Part shown: piece by piece, positions 45,393 through 57,345 of the stretch | How positions within the stretch are numbered: position 1 is the stretch's first letter | How the letters are laid out: each line of letters starts with the position of its first letter | Source of the DNA: Diphasiastrum complanatum | Taxonomy: Eukaryota > Streptophyta > Lycopodiopsida > Lycopodiales > Lycopodiaceae | Length of the DNA stretch: 64,000 nucleotides | NCBI GenBank assembly: GCA_029204225.1 | Contig: CM055092.1 | Location: 68,311,411 to 68,375,410 of the forward strand | Reading direction: 5' to 3' | Translations under genes and position numbers: made by a program | The notes under the pieces: generated by a model | What the model saw: only the letters and a program-made list of their open reading frames with translations | Database searches by the model: none | Told to the model about the DNA's origin: nothing

Positions 45393-46235
45393 ATGTTTGA
45401 ACTACTATGTGGGTTCCCTCCAAACGCCTATCAAAATGTGCTTCAACCAGCTCTTTCCAAATCCATTTATGCCGCTAGTTTTATGGAATTACACGATATG
45501 ATGGATCGTGCACTTGCTCTTGAGCACTTATCTACAAACCATATCAATGAATGGTTGAAAGTCACTGCTCAACGACAACTTTATTGTTACCACCAACGAC
45601 TGTCTGAATATGTTAGTTCTACCTTTGATGGAAGCATTCACTCCATTAATATAGACAATTGGCTAGAAGATTTGGATTATAACTTCTACTATAGTGGATG
45701 TACTAGTGACAGTAGTGTGGTTTTCTTTGCTTCATTGGGTTTCCTAGGATGTGTTCAATCATGGTGGGACATCATTCACGACTTTCTTCCTAAGAACTGG
45801 TTAAATTTCAAAATAGTCTTTCAATCCGACTTCATTCAATGGTGTTCTTTGAACCAAATAACTATAGTTGTTGAGTACAATCGATAATTCCAACAAATGG
45901 TCCTAGTATTCAATTATGGAGAAGTATATCTTGTACAATGCTATATATATGGCTTACAACCTCGATATCGGAGCATTGTAGAAAACTATCTACAAATTAC
46001 TTTTCTCCGGCCTGGGTTTCAACTATGGGAAACTATGGAATATGTTTTAGAGTACAAGCAACAAGAACAAAGGCTTAAGCTGGAAGCTGAAAGGAAAGAA
46101 GAACAATCCATGTGGTTTGAGAAAATGAAGATGCGGATTCAGAAGTGTTATGTCAATATTGTTATGCTTTTCTACATTCTGTCTGACTCTCTTATTGCTC
46201 AATCTGGTAATCTGTTCTTAGCAAATTATTATTAG
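45393..46235 (+). pseudogene. Gypsy-type gag fragment
   Basis: The frame 45393-45887 has an N-terminal helical region and a capsid-like block (NWLEDLDYNFYYSGCTSDSS, VFFASLGFLGCVQSWWDII, PKNWLNFKIVFQSDFI), the retrotransposon gag pattern. A stop at 45885-45887 is followed by an open frame to 46235 with LRPGFQLWETMEYVLEYKQQ and a highly charged helix. The start is unclear. The first 60 codons resemble the part that follows the second stop (both hold a SFMELHDMMDRALALE or QLWETMEYVLEY type of helix), so an internal duplication is possible. Confidence 0.6.
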
Positions 46236-46776
46236 TCTAACTGTTGGTGACTAATATTTAGTCTTGCCTTTCGTGACTGATTCGCGACTTATTATCAGTC
46301 GAGCTCAGTCTAGCTCTTCGCGAATCATTCGTGACTAATAATTTTTCTAGCTGTTCGCGACAAATTATCCTTCTGACATTTTGTTGTTTAATTTTTGGTT
46401 ACATAATTAGATTGACCGTGATTTCTATCACTAACGTTCTGTTCATTTCTAATAGACATAGTCATGCTTAGGAAAAGAGTAATATAGCTCATTCCACTAT
46501 GCACGAACACTTTTCGTTCGAGTTCGTTTCTCGTTCAAGTTTCGAGTTTGCTTCTTTTCATGTTCATTTCTTTTCGAGCTATTTTTGTTTCTCACACCCT
46601 CCTTCTACTTACTTTCCCAACATGCTATCAGAGCTATTTTCCAGCATAGCACAAAGAATAGTCAAATCTGTAGATGAAGAAGAAGCTGTTTTGCAGATAT
46701 TGCAAGCAAAACAACCATGATTCAAGACTGTCAGATACTGCAAGCAAAGAACAACAACAAGGGGGCAGTCAAATAA

Positions 46777-47541
46777 GTGGCAAATGCAGCTACAGAAGCT
46801 CCACAACCTATTCAAGAAGCGGATCATGATGCCTTCATGACCAGCCATCAAGGACCATCCAATGACAGTTCTTGGTTCCTGGATTCCGGAGCCATTCAGC
46901 TGACCAGTCTCATTGGCTGTTTCGAGTCCTATACACCTTACAGTACCAAGAAATATGTTCACCTTGGCGACAATAGCGCACAAGCTATTAAAGGTGAACG
47001 TACTGTAAGATTAAGCTTTGCAAATGGTCAATCTAAGCTACTTTCTAAAGTCCTGTATGTATCAAAATTATCTACAAATCTGCTCTTTGTAAGCAGAATC
47101 ACAGATCTAGGACACAGAGTAGAATTCGAATGTGATTGGACAAGCAAGATCCTAGCACTATGAAAGATGCATGGATACTTGTATAAATTAAGTCATTGCT
47201 TTTCTGCCTCTAGTTAGGCGCTTAGTACTTCTATTCATGCAAATAAAAGTTTACTTTGGCATTATAGACTTGTAATCATGCTGTTGTACAACAAATGTCT
47301 AGACAATCTATTATTCTTGATCTCGACTATCCTCGTGATAAAGTCGAGTTACCTATCTATCCAAGACTGTCTAGTTGGTAAACAAACTAGGGGAAACCAT
47401 TTAAATCAAGCTATCAGCATATTGCTAGAGGATTTTTAGACATTGTACATTTAGACATTTGTGGCCCGATGAAAAATCCTTCGTTGAAGGATGCAAAGTA
47501 TTTTATAACTTTTATTGATGAATTCTCCAGAAGGACTATGA
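46777..47541 (+). pseudogene. C6 protease and first part of integrase
   Basis: The frame 46777-47161 has WFLDSGAIQLTSLIG (the D-S-G triad, but missing the usual T-x-H-M-T), LGDNSAQAIKGERTV, VLYVSKLSTNLLFV and RITDLGHRVEFEC. After a stop it reads MHGYLYKLSHCFS and a disordered pre-integrase. The integrase start (HLDICGPMKNPSLKDAK, FITFIDEFSRRT) is readable in a shifted frame and ends at about 47541. Confidence 0.75.
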
Positions 47542-47542
47542 G

Positions 47543-47838
47543 ACAGCTTTGGCCTAGAATCTCTTGGGCAGCGATGAGCATACATTTGGCTGATTCAACC
47601 AGGGTATGGTTCTTCCTCTCGGCTAAGCCATTAGACTGAGGACTGTAAGGAGTGATGAATTGCTGCTCAATGCCTTGGTTTTGGCAGTACTCCTTAAACT
47701 CGATAGAGATATATTCTCCACCATTGTCTGACCTTAGAGCCTTGATCGTCCTTCCAGTCTCCTTTTCTGCACGGTCCTTGAAGATTCTAAAGCAGTTGAA
47801 GGCTTCTGATTTCTTCTTCATAAAGTACATCCACTGTA
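47543..47838 (-). pseudogene. Inverted central part of C6 integrase
   Basis: On the minus strand the frame reads WMYFMKKKSEAFNCFRIF, GRTIKALRSDNGGEYISI (second catalytic Asp) and IEQQFITPYSPQSNGLAERK (final Glu), then ESAKCMLIAAQE. Flanking plus-strand integrase ends at FIDEFSRRT and resumes at NRCSTKALSGKTPHEVW. Flipping this block restores the family order, and the related C5 copy has the two joined (FSRRTMVYFIKKK). It is a simple in-place inversion. Confidence 0.85.
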
Positions 47839-47844
47839 GCTTAC

Positions 47845-49350
47845 GTCTAGAACAGATGTTCGACCAAGGCCCTCTCAGGCAAGACACCCCACGAGGTGTG
47901 GGCAGGCTCTAAGCCTTCTATGAAGAACCTAAGAGTGTTTGGATGCATTGCCTACACACAGATCCCAAAAGACACGAGGAAGAAATTGGACTTCCAAGGT
48001 CTCAAGACCATCCTGATTGGATATACTTCTTCTGATAATACATACAAGTTGTATGATTCTGATACCCAGCAAATGTTGTATAGCCGGGATACAGTCTTTA
48101 TTGAGTATCAGTTTGTCGACATCAAAGGCAAGGATATTGCTCTAGGAGAACCTTCATCGCCTGCCATTGACATGATTGTCCGACCTTATGGCTTAGACGT
48201 GTCCATTGTCGATCCACTTTTTGATAGCGAATCAGACAAATACTTTGCTACTACCCAGCAATAAGTCCCAAGAGTGGTTCCTCAGTCAAATACTCCCAGA
48301 AGATCAAGCCGAGTGCGCACACAGCCCACAAGGTATACTCCTAAGTCTGCATGTCTCTTGATACAGGAATCGATGATAGTTGAAGAGGCACTCAGCCAGC
48401 CAGACTCTAATCTCTAAAGAGAAGGTAAGGACAAAGAGTGTGTCTCTTTGATCAAGAACTAGACGTGGTCACTAGTCAAAGCTCCTATTGGCTACAATAT
48501 CATTGATTGCAAATGGATCTTCAAGATCAAATACAATCCCAATGGAGCAATTGACCGACAGAAGGCAAGATTGGTAGCACGAGGATTCACTCAGATCTCC
48601 AACGTCAACTATAGTAAGACTTTCAGTCCAGTAGTCAAGCATTCGTCGATCCGAGCCCTCCGTCTTATGTTGCAGCTGCCGACCTCGAAGTACATCAACT
48701 TGATGTACAAATAGCTTATCTGAATGAAGTTATACAAGAAGACATCTACATGATCCAGCCCGAAGGATACGTTTTGGAAGGTATGAAAAATCATATCTTT
48801 AAACTCCACAAAGCACTTTATGGCTTGATACAGTCTACCAGAGCTTGGTTTCAGAGGATCAACACATTCCTCATCGAACAAGGATTCAAACCAAGCACTA
48901 TTGATTGCAACGTCTATTCCAAGTCAGTGCAGCAATCCTTCATTATCATCACCTTATACGTGGATGATACGTTGCTCTTCAGTAACAATACCAATTTGAT
49001 CAAGGATTCTAAGTAGATGTTGTTTCAGAATTCGACATGACTGATATGGGCGAAGCTCACTTCTGTCTGGGCATTCAAATTTATAGAGATAGAGCGAGAT
49101 GACTGATTTACATCACTCAACAAAGGTATCTTCATAATGTTCTTAACATATACAATCTAATAAATTGTAAATTAGCTCACTCACCGATGGATCCAGGCCT
49201 GCATTTGTCAAAGGACCAATGTCCTCAGACCAAGCAGGAAGAGGAGCAAATGAGAGAGTATACTTATCGATCGATACTTGGATCTCTCATATACGCAATG
49301 GTCTGTACAAGACCAGATGCATTGCTCAGTCTGAAGATCAAGGCATTCAT
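47845..49350 (+). pseudogene. C6 integrase end and reverse transcriptase
   Basis: 47845-48264 has SGKTPHEVWAGSKPSMKN, LRVFGCIAYTQIPKD, FQGLKTILIGYTSSDNTY. The RT reads from about 48455: SLVKAPIGYNIIDCKWIF, AIDRQKARLVARGFTQ, VHQLDVQIAYLNEVIQEDIY with the first Asp. The frame 48750-49016 has HKALYGLIQSTRAWFQR and LYVDDTLLFSN with the YVDD box. Another frame continues: MGEAHFCLGIQIYRD and PMDPGLHLSKDQ. A stop lies just upstream of the first RT block. Confidence 0.85.
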
Positions 49351-49372
49351 GGATCCAGATTAAGAAGGGGGT

Positions 49373-49497
49373 GTTGGATTTATCTCCTCTACTCTCCTAA
49401 ATCCTATTTTAATCTGCCCCATTCATGCTGCAATTTTACTCATGTTGTCGCACAGTCTGTATATTTACATGTAAAATAAGATAGGCGAAACACTTGA
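49373..49497 (+). repeat. Start of C6 3' LTR or junction
   Basis: Immediately after the polypurine tract comes TGTTGGATTTATCTCCTCTAC. The same 21 bases (and 27 of 29 with neighbours) occur inside C5 gag on the minus strand (45282-45254). So this could be an LTR start or a junction with gag-derived sequence. It runs into the left arm of the big inverted repeat. Confidence 0.4.
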
Positions 49498-49775
49498 CTA
49501 TCTGCATAAATACAAGTAATTTTCCACAGGCGAAAAAGGTGAACAAACAAAATGTTTCTAGTGCCAAAGCCTTGCTAGCTCTCCACTCTGATTTTGACAA
49601 AAAAAACACAAGAAACGAAATTGTTCGCGAACAATTTTGCAACACATGACACGAAATTGTTTTGCAACACAAAATCTTTCTTGCTCCACGAATGGCCAAG
49701 AAGGTCAGCCAAGTACCAAGGGGTACAAATATTTAATCTGCCACTCTTGTAATTGTGTTGTCTTAGAGAGTCGCT

Positions 49776-49787
49776 GCTCTGATACCA
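49776..49787 (-). other. Primer-binding site in left arm
   Basis: TGGTATCAGAGC on the minus strand, right after CTACA. It marks the end of a copia-type LTR running on the minus strand from higher coordinates. In the left arm the element's internal side is toward 49498. Confidence 0.75.
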
Positions 49788-50080
49788 TGTAGATGTTTGC
49801 GATTGTTTTAGTTTCGTCAGGCACAGCTCTCACGAATGCTTTTGCTTCGTGTCTCGCTTCGCGATCACTTGGCTATAAGCGTAAATCGATTTCAGAGCTC
49901 ACTTAAGTTTCGTTTCTTTTTGCTTTGTTTCGTCTTGTTTCGTTTCATCTCGTCTCGTCTCGTTATAGAGCCTGATTGATCTTTTCGTGAATTCTCTTTC
50001 GTCTAATTTTGATTTGTTTCGTTTCGTTTCGCGATCTCTATGCTTCCAACATGAATCAATGTCAGAGCTCGTTCAAGTTT

Positions 50081-50114
50081 CGCTTCGCTTCGCTTCGCTT
50101 CGCTTCGCTTCGTT
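50081..50114. repeat. (CGCTT)n pentanucleotide tract
   Basis: About six CGCTT units before CGTTTT. The right-arm counterpart (near 63390-63420) has three perfect units and one CACTT, so it is two units shorter. It lies inside the LTR-like part of the arm. Confidence 0.9.
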
Positions 50115-50636
50115 TTGTTTTCATCTAGATTTTGTCTCGTTTCGTTTCGTTGTGTTACGCTACTGGTTGTAGTCCATTTATATTTATGTATAGGTTATGT
50201 TTATGTTTATGTATAATCACATTCACAAAAGATTAACAAAGAAACAAAATAACCTTTACAAGGTAACATGCAACAACTTAGATATGTACCATTTTTGCTT
50301 TACTCATCTTTTTTAGGCTAGTGTGCTGGATGTTGTGCCATTATTACTTCCTCTTGTGTCTTTCAAAGTGTTGGGAGAATTAGCATGCTTTGTTGTTCTC
50401 AAACATGGAGTGAGTTCATGCTTTTATAGCAAAAAGGAACATGGTACATGGAGTAAAAGCATACCTTTTGTATTTATGAAGTGCACTAATTTGTGGAAAA
50501 TAGCTATTATGGTTTGACGTCATAAAAAATGTTGAAGGTCTCCCATAAAAAATGTCCATAAAGTTTTGTGAATCATAACACGTGCCATGAAAATAGATGT
50601 AGTCCTCTCTTGGAGACAAACATGGTCCCTATTGTT

Positions 50637-52051
<1,415 letters not shown>

Positions 52052-53658
52052 TCAAACTCCGGACGTGATCGGTATATAATAATCTTGATGTAGGTTTGCA
52101 GGCCCTTCCATCTCGAGCAAAACGTTAGTTGTCAATGAATCCAAAGGGGAGCTGTAAAGGGGGTTGATCGTTAAAGATAAAGAGGTAGAATCCAAGGGAA
52201 AGGTGAAATTTTGTGAAGATATGTCAGAACCATCAAATGAGGGCAGTTTTGAAGGGAGTGATTGACTTCTTTGGCAGCAATGGCTGTCTACATATTCTAC
52301 TGAGAACAAAGATGGATCTTGATCTGAACGTTGCACGTACTTTTTGGCTGGGCAACCAAACTCCTTATGCACACAGCTAAAATAGCTTCTGCATCAAAGT
52401 TTCAACAAACGTAATATCAATAAGCGTTAAAACCCTTCTAGTTTTACATTAGCTTGTATTCTGAAGGGTTTCCCAGTTAAGGTAAACGAGAAACATAAAC
52501 CCTTGAGGAGTGCAATTTGCAAGACAAACAAACAGAGCTTGAACAAAATCTCTTCCTTTAAAAAAACAGAGATCATAAAAAAATTACAGACAAGTAAAGT
52601 CTACTAGCAGCAGAAATTCAGCAAGCTCAATGAAGAGATCTACTGATGTAGCTAACTGAAAAGTCTTATTGAGTCTGAGTATGGATAGGGATTTTACTTT
52701 GGGTGGCGGGACTCAGAGGTATATTTTTGCCCATACTTCCGCCAACTGTGCCCATCACTAACAAGTACCTGATTCCCCTTCGCATCTACACCTGCTGCTT
52801 GCATCTTTTTAAGTCCTTTTGGCAACCGTCTTCTTTGTAACCTATAAAACTCGAAAACACATTTCCAATTTAGAATGACTGTGGTGAAGATTAAACTGCT
52901 ACGGAAGTAAAAGAAGACCCTCGCAACTGTGCATTGTTTTTGTTTCCTCTGGTTCTTAAAATGGATTGCTCCCTAATCAATAGCCTGAATTGCCGTCAAC
53001 GCTTCGATAAGCATTCAGTACTTTGGTAGAAGAAACAGTGGACTGACCCTTGATGTGCGATGGACCGTGCTTTTCCAGTAGATGGAGGTAACGGTTGACT
53101 GTGACTTGATATTGGAATTTTCCCCTGATCGCGTGTAAGTAGAGTCGGTAGGTCACGTAGGAGTGAATTAGGGTTTTCAACGTTTGCGGTGAAAATTGGT
53201 TCGGTTGTCGCAGGGAGCGTCAAGTAGTTTCTTAGGGATAAAGGAGAAGTAATTGGTTGCAACATTCCACCCAACTGCACACCTCCGATGGGGTTGTGGG
53301 CTGTTGTATGAGCTACCGTAGCTTGTCGGTCCACACTTTGCAGTGCCCCGATTATAACATCCCTAGACCAAGGAAGGATGTTGTCAACTCCGGATGTTTG
53401 AAAAGCTTTTGAGTTTGCGAGGTGGAAAATGACTTTGCTGAATGCGGAGATTATTCCGCTTGTATCTCTCATCAGGTGCGTGTGAACAGCTTTCCCCTCG
53501 GTGAGTGGTATTCGATTCAAATAGCCGACTGGCAAGCTACTTAACTTCTCCTCCAGCTGCTGCGCCTGTTGACATCCCAACGTCACTGCATCCAGCAACG
53601 CCTGTTTGTCTTCGGGCGACAACAGACTACACTGACCCCTAGTTTCGTCTTCGTTCAT
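52052..53658 (-). CDS. WRKY transcription factor, group III type (left copy)
   Basis: Model: exon 1 53658-53048, exon 2 52841-52698, exon 3 52388-52052; 363 residues. These are mirror images of the right-arm gene, with identical sequence. WRKY proteins bind W-box DNA (TTGAC) in the nucleus and often act in defence and stress responses. Exon 1 has a helical N-terminus (LLDAVTLGCQQAQQLEEKLS) like group III proteins. Exon 2 ends with DGHSWRKYGQK, and exon 3 has the zinc-binding part. Divergent from the other copy, starts 6.2 kb apart. A single base change in a coding exon would distinguish them, and I saw none. See the right copy for details. Confidence 0.85.
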
Positions 53659-54882
53659 ATTCGAGCTGGCAGTGCTCCCGCTGATCGAGCTCTGATCTTA
53701 AGTGGCATCAAACCACTGATTCATGTGTTTGTAAAGCGTGTGTTGGACAAAGACCTGATATCCGATGAAAGATTACAAAGAAAAGAAAGAGCTAGATAAG
53801 ATGCAACGCTGTTATGGTTATCGATCCACGCTTGCTGATGTAAAAATATATACTCGTTCCTTCAAGGTAAAATTGTCTCAACGTCTACGCCCGTAAATCT
53901 GGAAAATAGAGATGCAAGGCATCCATTGGGTATATTAATGATGTGAGTGTGGGAAGCTTCTTCCGTGTTAATGCAAACTCATTGAATTATTATATTAGTT
54001 GATTCCCTGAAACAGAAAACCATGAATGCAATTGAGCATAGCATTATTTTTTCTTTCAGGACGAACACTTCTAATGTAAGCAGCTTCACGCATCGTGACA
54101 ATTATTGGTAGTGTTTAGATTTCAATCTGAGGACTGTAATTTGCAGATAAAGCTGCCTTAACGGAACTTCTATTTTTTTAGCAAAAGCTTGTAGCTTAGA
54201 AATTGGTAGTTCGTACTTTTGATAACTTATAACTTCACATTCATTCACAAAGCATGCATCAGGTTGCCTTTTCACTACAAATAAGAATAAGTGCATTCAG
54301 GAATAGTAGTCGTGTCTTTTTACTTGAAAGAATAGTTTAAAAGCGACCCAATTCAGACCCTGAAAATAATTCGACGAACACCTATAGCTTAGGAATGATC
54401 CTGAGTTCATGTGGGTTCTCTTCGAAGAACGTTTCAGCAACAGACAGCGTATAACACTTTATATAGTCGAAGACAGAAAAATGTTTCGGACAAGGGTTGT
54501 CTGGAATAACGCGCTCATACCTATACTAGTACTGGTGACTCGTGAGCTTATCAAACCGAGTGGATTGCTTTGACTGCACTATATACGTTTTGACTGCAAT
54601 TACAGGAACAACCCATTCTTCAAACTAAGACCGAAGAATGGAAACTGACTCAGGCAAAGCTAATTCACAGTTTCTTGTCCCTAATATTCAAAACCCATTC
54701 CTGATCTACACTTTATGAATAATTCCGCAAACGCAAGAGGATCTTAATGATCACCTGAGAAAATATTCACAGAAAATCACATCGTTCTAAACGATTCATG
54801 GATAGGGGAAGGAAAAAGCAAAACTGCAGTCATCTGATAAGACCTGGTCAAACAGGGAATGCTGTTTTGTAAAAGGGAAGGC
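53659..54882 (-). promoter_or_regulatory. Upstream region of the left WRKY gene
   Basis: The mirror copy of 58638-59861 with the same W-box cores and TATATAAAG word (54465-54457). The two genes thus have the same 1.2-kb upstream region, and differences in expression would have to come from the 3.75-kb spacer or beyond. Confidence 0.4.
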
Positions 54883-55204
54883 CAAGAAGTATCAAATCAT
54901 CTACTTGTCTTATATCAAATCAAAATATAATTAATACTCATTTGTCCTTTTTTAAAACATCATCAAAATCTTCAAAGAAAATATGGTTCTCTTGTACCCA
55001 AAATATCTCATATCAATCACATGCTTTTGTCGTTGAAAATTCATGCTTAAAAATATGTCATATCACCCACATGCTTTTGTCCTCAAAAAAATTTATAAAA
55101 TAAGAGTCAAATCACTTTTTTAGTTTCATAATTTGTCTTTTTGACAAACCACTCGCTATATGACACCTTCCAAGCCGTAATCACATATTTCTGAAATCTG
55201 AAAA
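54883..55204. other. Start of spacer, AT-rich
   Basis: AT-rich DNA with the words TCATATCA and ACATGCTTTTGTC repeated (near 55020 and 55070). No gene. Confidence 0.5.
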
Positions 55205-55411
55205 TTGTATATAAATGCCCTTATTCAATATTTCTCCACGCTTTCTTGTGGATTTCTTGAGGCTCACTATCACACTCAAGCTTTCACACTCTCACTCTCA
55301 AGCTTTCAATCTCTCATTTCTTTCTCTGTCTCTCAGTCTCTGTCTCTCAGTCTCTCACTCTCAATCTTTCATTTCTTCTCACTCTTCTCCACTCTTTTCT
55401 CAATCTCTCCA

Positions 55412-55470
<59 letters not shown>

Positions 55471-55625
55471 CTTTAGCTCTCCAATCTCTCTTTCTCTCTC
55501 TCTCACACACACACATCTTTCACTCTCCAATTTCCAATCTCTCTTTCTCTCTCACACACTCTTTCATACCTCCTTTTCATTTTTCACAGATTTATAAGTT
55601 TGCTTTTCTTTTTCACTCTCTCACA

Positions 55626-55703
<78 letters not shown>

Positions 55704-55760
55704 TCATTTTTCACATTTGATATCTTTCCAAGTTCTTTTCACCATTCCATATCTTCCTCT
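55205..55760. repeat. Pyrimidine and (CA)n-rich SSR block
   Basis: A 550-bp stretch with several (CT)n and (CA)n runs (for example 55411-55470, 55631-55702). Overlapping frames of 130-183 codons with Ser, Leu and His repeats are products of these runs and are not called as genes. It could lie in the 5' region of the transposase-like gene that follows. Confidence 0.85.
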
Positions 55761-55768
55761 CAATAGTC

Positions 55769-56447
55769 ATGTCTACTAGCGGTAGCGGAGCATCAAGGAG
55801 GAGGCCAAGATCCTCTTCCGGTGGAAGAGGACAAGCCTCAGGATCGGATTTCGATCGAGTGTGAGATTTTTATACTATGCTATCTCCCGAGGAAAGGCAA
55901 AGGATGAAAGCCCTTGTCTTTCCGAAGGAGAATCCGATCAACAAGATTGTGGATTCGTTTCGATGGAGATGTCGTCAGAAGAATCCACAAATATTTTCTA
56001 TGACCTTGATGAGGACGGTTCCATCATCATGGACATTAGGGGTAAGGTCATCATCAATAGATTGCACGACCATACTCTTAAATACTATGGTTACGATTTG
56101 TTAACTCTTGGGAGCAACAAGACCAAGAAGACAAAGACAAGATACTTGATATATTGTACCGTGAGTTTCCACAATCAAATCGATTTATTGACAAATGGGT
56201 GAAGACAAGTATGTGTACGCATATTCGTCATAAGCGCCAATCATTAAGACGATTATGTAGTAAAGGCAAGAAGAGGCCGGGATGGACATCTAAAAAAGAT
56301 TGGGAAAAAGTTGTTTATGAATCCAAGCATCCTAATCCCGAGCGCTTTAAGCAACAAAGAGACGCAACAAAATCAAGGCTTAATCTAGGCCAATCTCACC
56401 TTGGATTGGGAGGCAAGGCCAAAAACAAATCAAAGAATCATTGTTAA
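55769..56447 (+). pseudogene. Broken transposase-like gene
   Basis: An ATG at 55769 starts a Ser/Arg/Gly-rich stretch (MSTSGSGASRRRPRSSSG) and hits a TGA at 55862-55864. The same frame then reads LSPEERQRMKALVFPKENP, INKIVDSFRWRCRQKNPQIF. Two frameshifts follow, to DLDEDGSIIMDIRGKVI and then REFPQSNRFIDKWVKT, a basic HKRQSLRRLCSKGKKRP, WTSKKDWEKVV and ERFKQQRDATKSR ending in LGLGGKAKNKSKNHC. The W..W pattern and basic R/K-rich end resemble the plant En/Spm-type transposase-associated domain (Transposase_24-like). I am not certain of the family. Confidence 0.45.
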
Positions 56448-56599
56448 ATTAAAAATCATTAATAATTGTTACATCAATCTCACCATGTTGAAGATACTAT
56501 GAAAATGCACTTTATGATTCAAATGTAATCTACCAAAATTTAGAATGCATAATATACCTCATGAATAAACAATGAAAAACTAACAAACAGAACTATCTC

Positions 56600-56667
<68 letters not shown>

Positions 56668-56797
56668 AGCTTTTCTTCAAAATTTAGAATGCCTAACATA
56701 CCTTATGCATTTGCTTGGATTGTCTCCTTTCCTTCAAAATCGCATAGCTTTTTTCTACAAAAGCCAACAATGAACAATCATTCACTAACCAACCAAT

Positions 56798-56886
<89 letters not shown>

Positions 56887-56993
56887 CCAAAGCTTTTCTT
56901 TCAAAAGCTTCTCTTCACGAAATCTATTTGCAAATGGAGTCGAGGCCCCCACTTTTTCCATTTCGCGGGTTTTTTTTTTGTTAAAATATTTTT
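56448..56993. repeat. AT-rich DNA with two long (CT)n tracts
   Basis: (CT)n at 56602-56664 and 56801-56887 (the second with two CG interruptions). The two tracts are followed by a shared motif, AAAAGCTTTTCTTCAAAA or CAAAGCTTTTCTTTCAAAA, and preceded by AACTA/AACCAA-like words, so the pair could be a local duplication of about 220 bp. Confidence 0.8.
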
Positions 56994-57345
56994 GCGTGGC
57001 ATTGCCACGCCCCCAAAAAAAATTCCAGAAAACTTGCCACGACGTGGCAAGTTTTTGCTTGCTTGAAAAATTTGCCACGTGTGGCAAACTTCAAATTTTT
57101 TTTCAAGAATTTTGCCACGCGTGGCAAAATTCAGCATTCTGGAAAAAAATGCCACGCGTGGCAAATTTCCAGAATTTTGGGCGTGGCACTGCCACGCGTG
57201 GCACTACCACGCGGATTCAAAATTTGAATTGCTCTGAGCCCCCCCCAAATCTGTTCGGAGGAAGAGCCGATGACGGAAAACTTTGACGGCATGGCAGTGC
57301 CACGTGTTCGTTGCCACGCAGTTTGCCAGGCGATTGCCACGCGAG
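56994..57345. repeat. Cluster of GCCACGCGTGGC palindromes
   Basis: The 12-base palindrome GCCACGCGTGGC is exact at 57113-57124, 57151-57162 and 57191-57202. GCCACGTGTGGC occurs at 57074-57085, and related inverted words occur at 56994-57011, 57033-57052 and 57295-57340. Short inverted words packed near each other are typical of subterminal regions of CACTA elements, which is where TnpA-type proteins bind. This fits the transposase-like gene upstream. No CACTA terminus was found. Confidence 0.7.

Larger units (their letters stand above)
46236..49372 (+). mobile_element. Copia element C6 with an inverted integrase segment
   Basis: Order on the plus strand: an LTR-like region to about 46620, a degenerate primer site (TGCTATCAGAGC, 46622-46633), a trace of the gag knuckle, protease 46777-47161, integrase start to 47541, an inverted segment 47543-47838, integrase end 47845-48264 and RT from 48460 to about 49350. 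RNase H is missing. The polypurine tract AAGAAGGGGG and TGTTGGATTT (49363-49381) mark a likely 3' LTR start at 49372. Confidence 0.8.

Noticed and set aside
47414-47887. A separate minus-strand copia element at 47.4-47.9 kb
   Set aside because: Its coding block covers only the integrase part missing from the plus-strand element around it, so an inversion explains it better.
53048-53658. Left-arm WRKY as a pseudogene because exon 1 runs to a stop without the domain
   Set aside because: With two standard introns the frame continues through WRKYGQK and all four zinc ligands to a stop, and the intron inside the domain is at the conserved place. Intact gene is the simpler reading.
57113-57202. 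Palindromes as G-box regulatory sites of a nearby gene
   Set aside because: The core there is ACGCGT, not CACGTG, except at 57074-57085. No gene starts nearby. A transposon-related array fits better.
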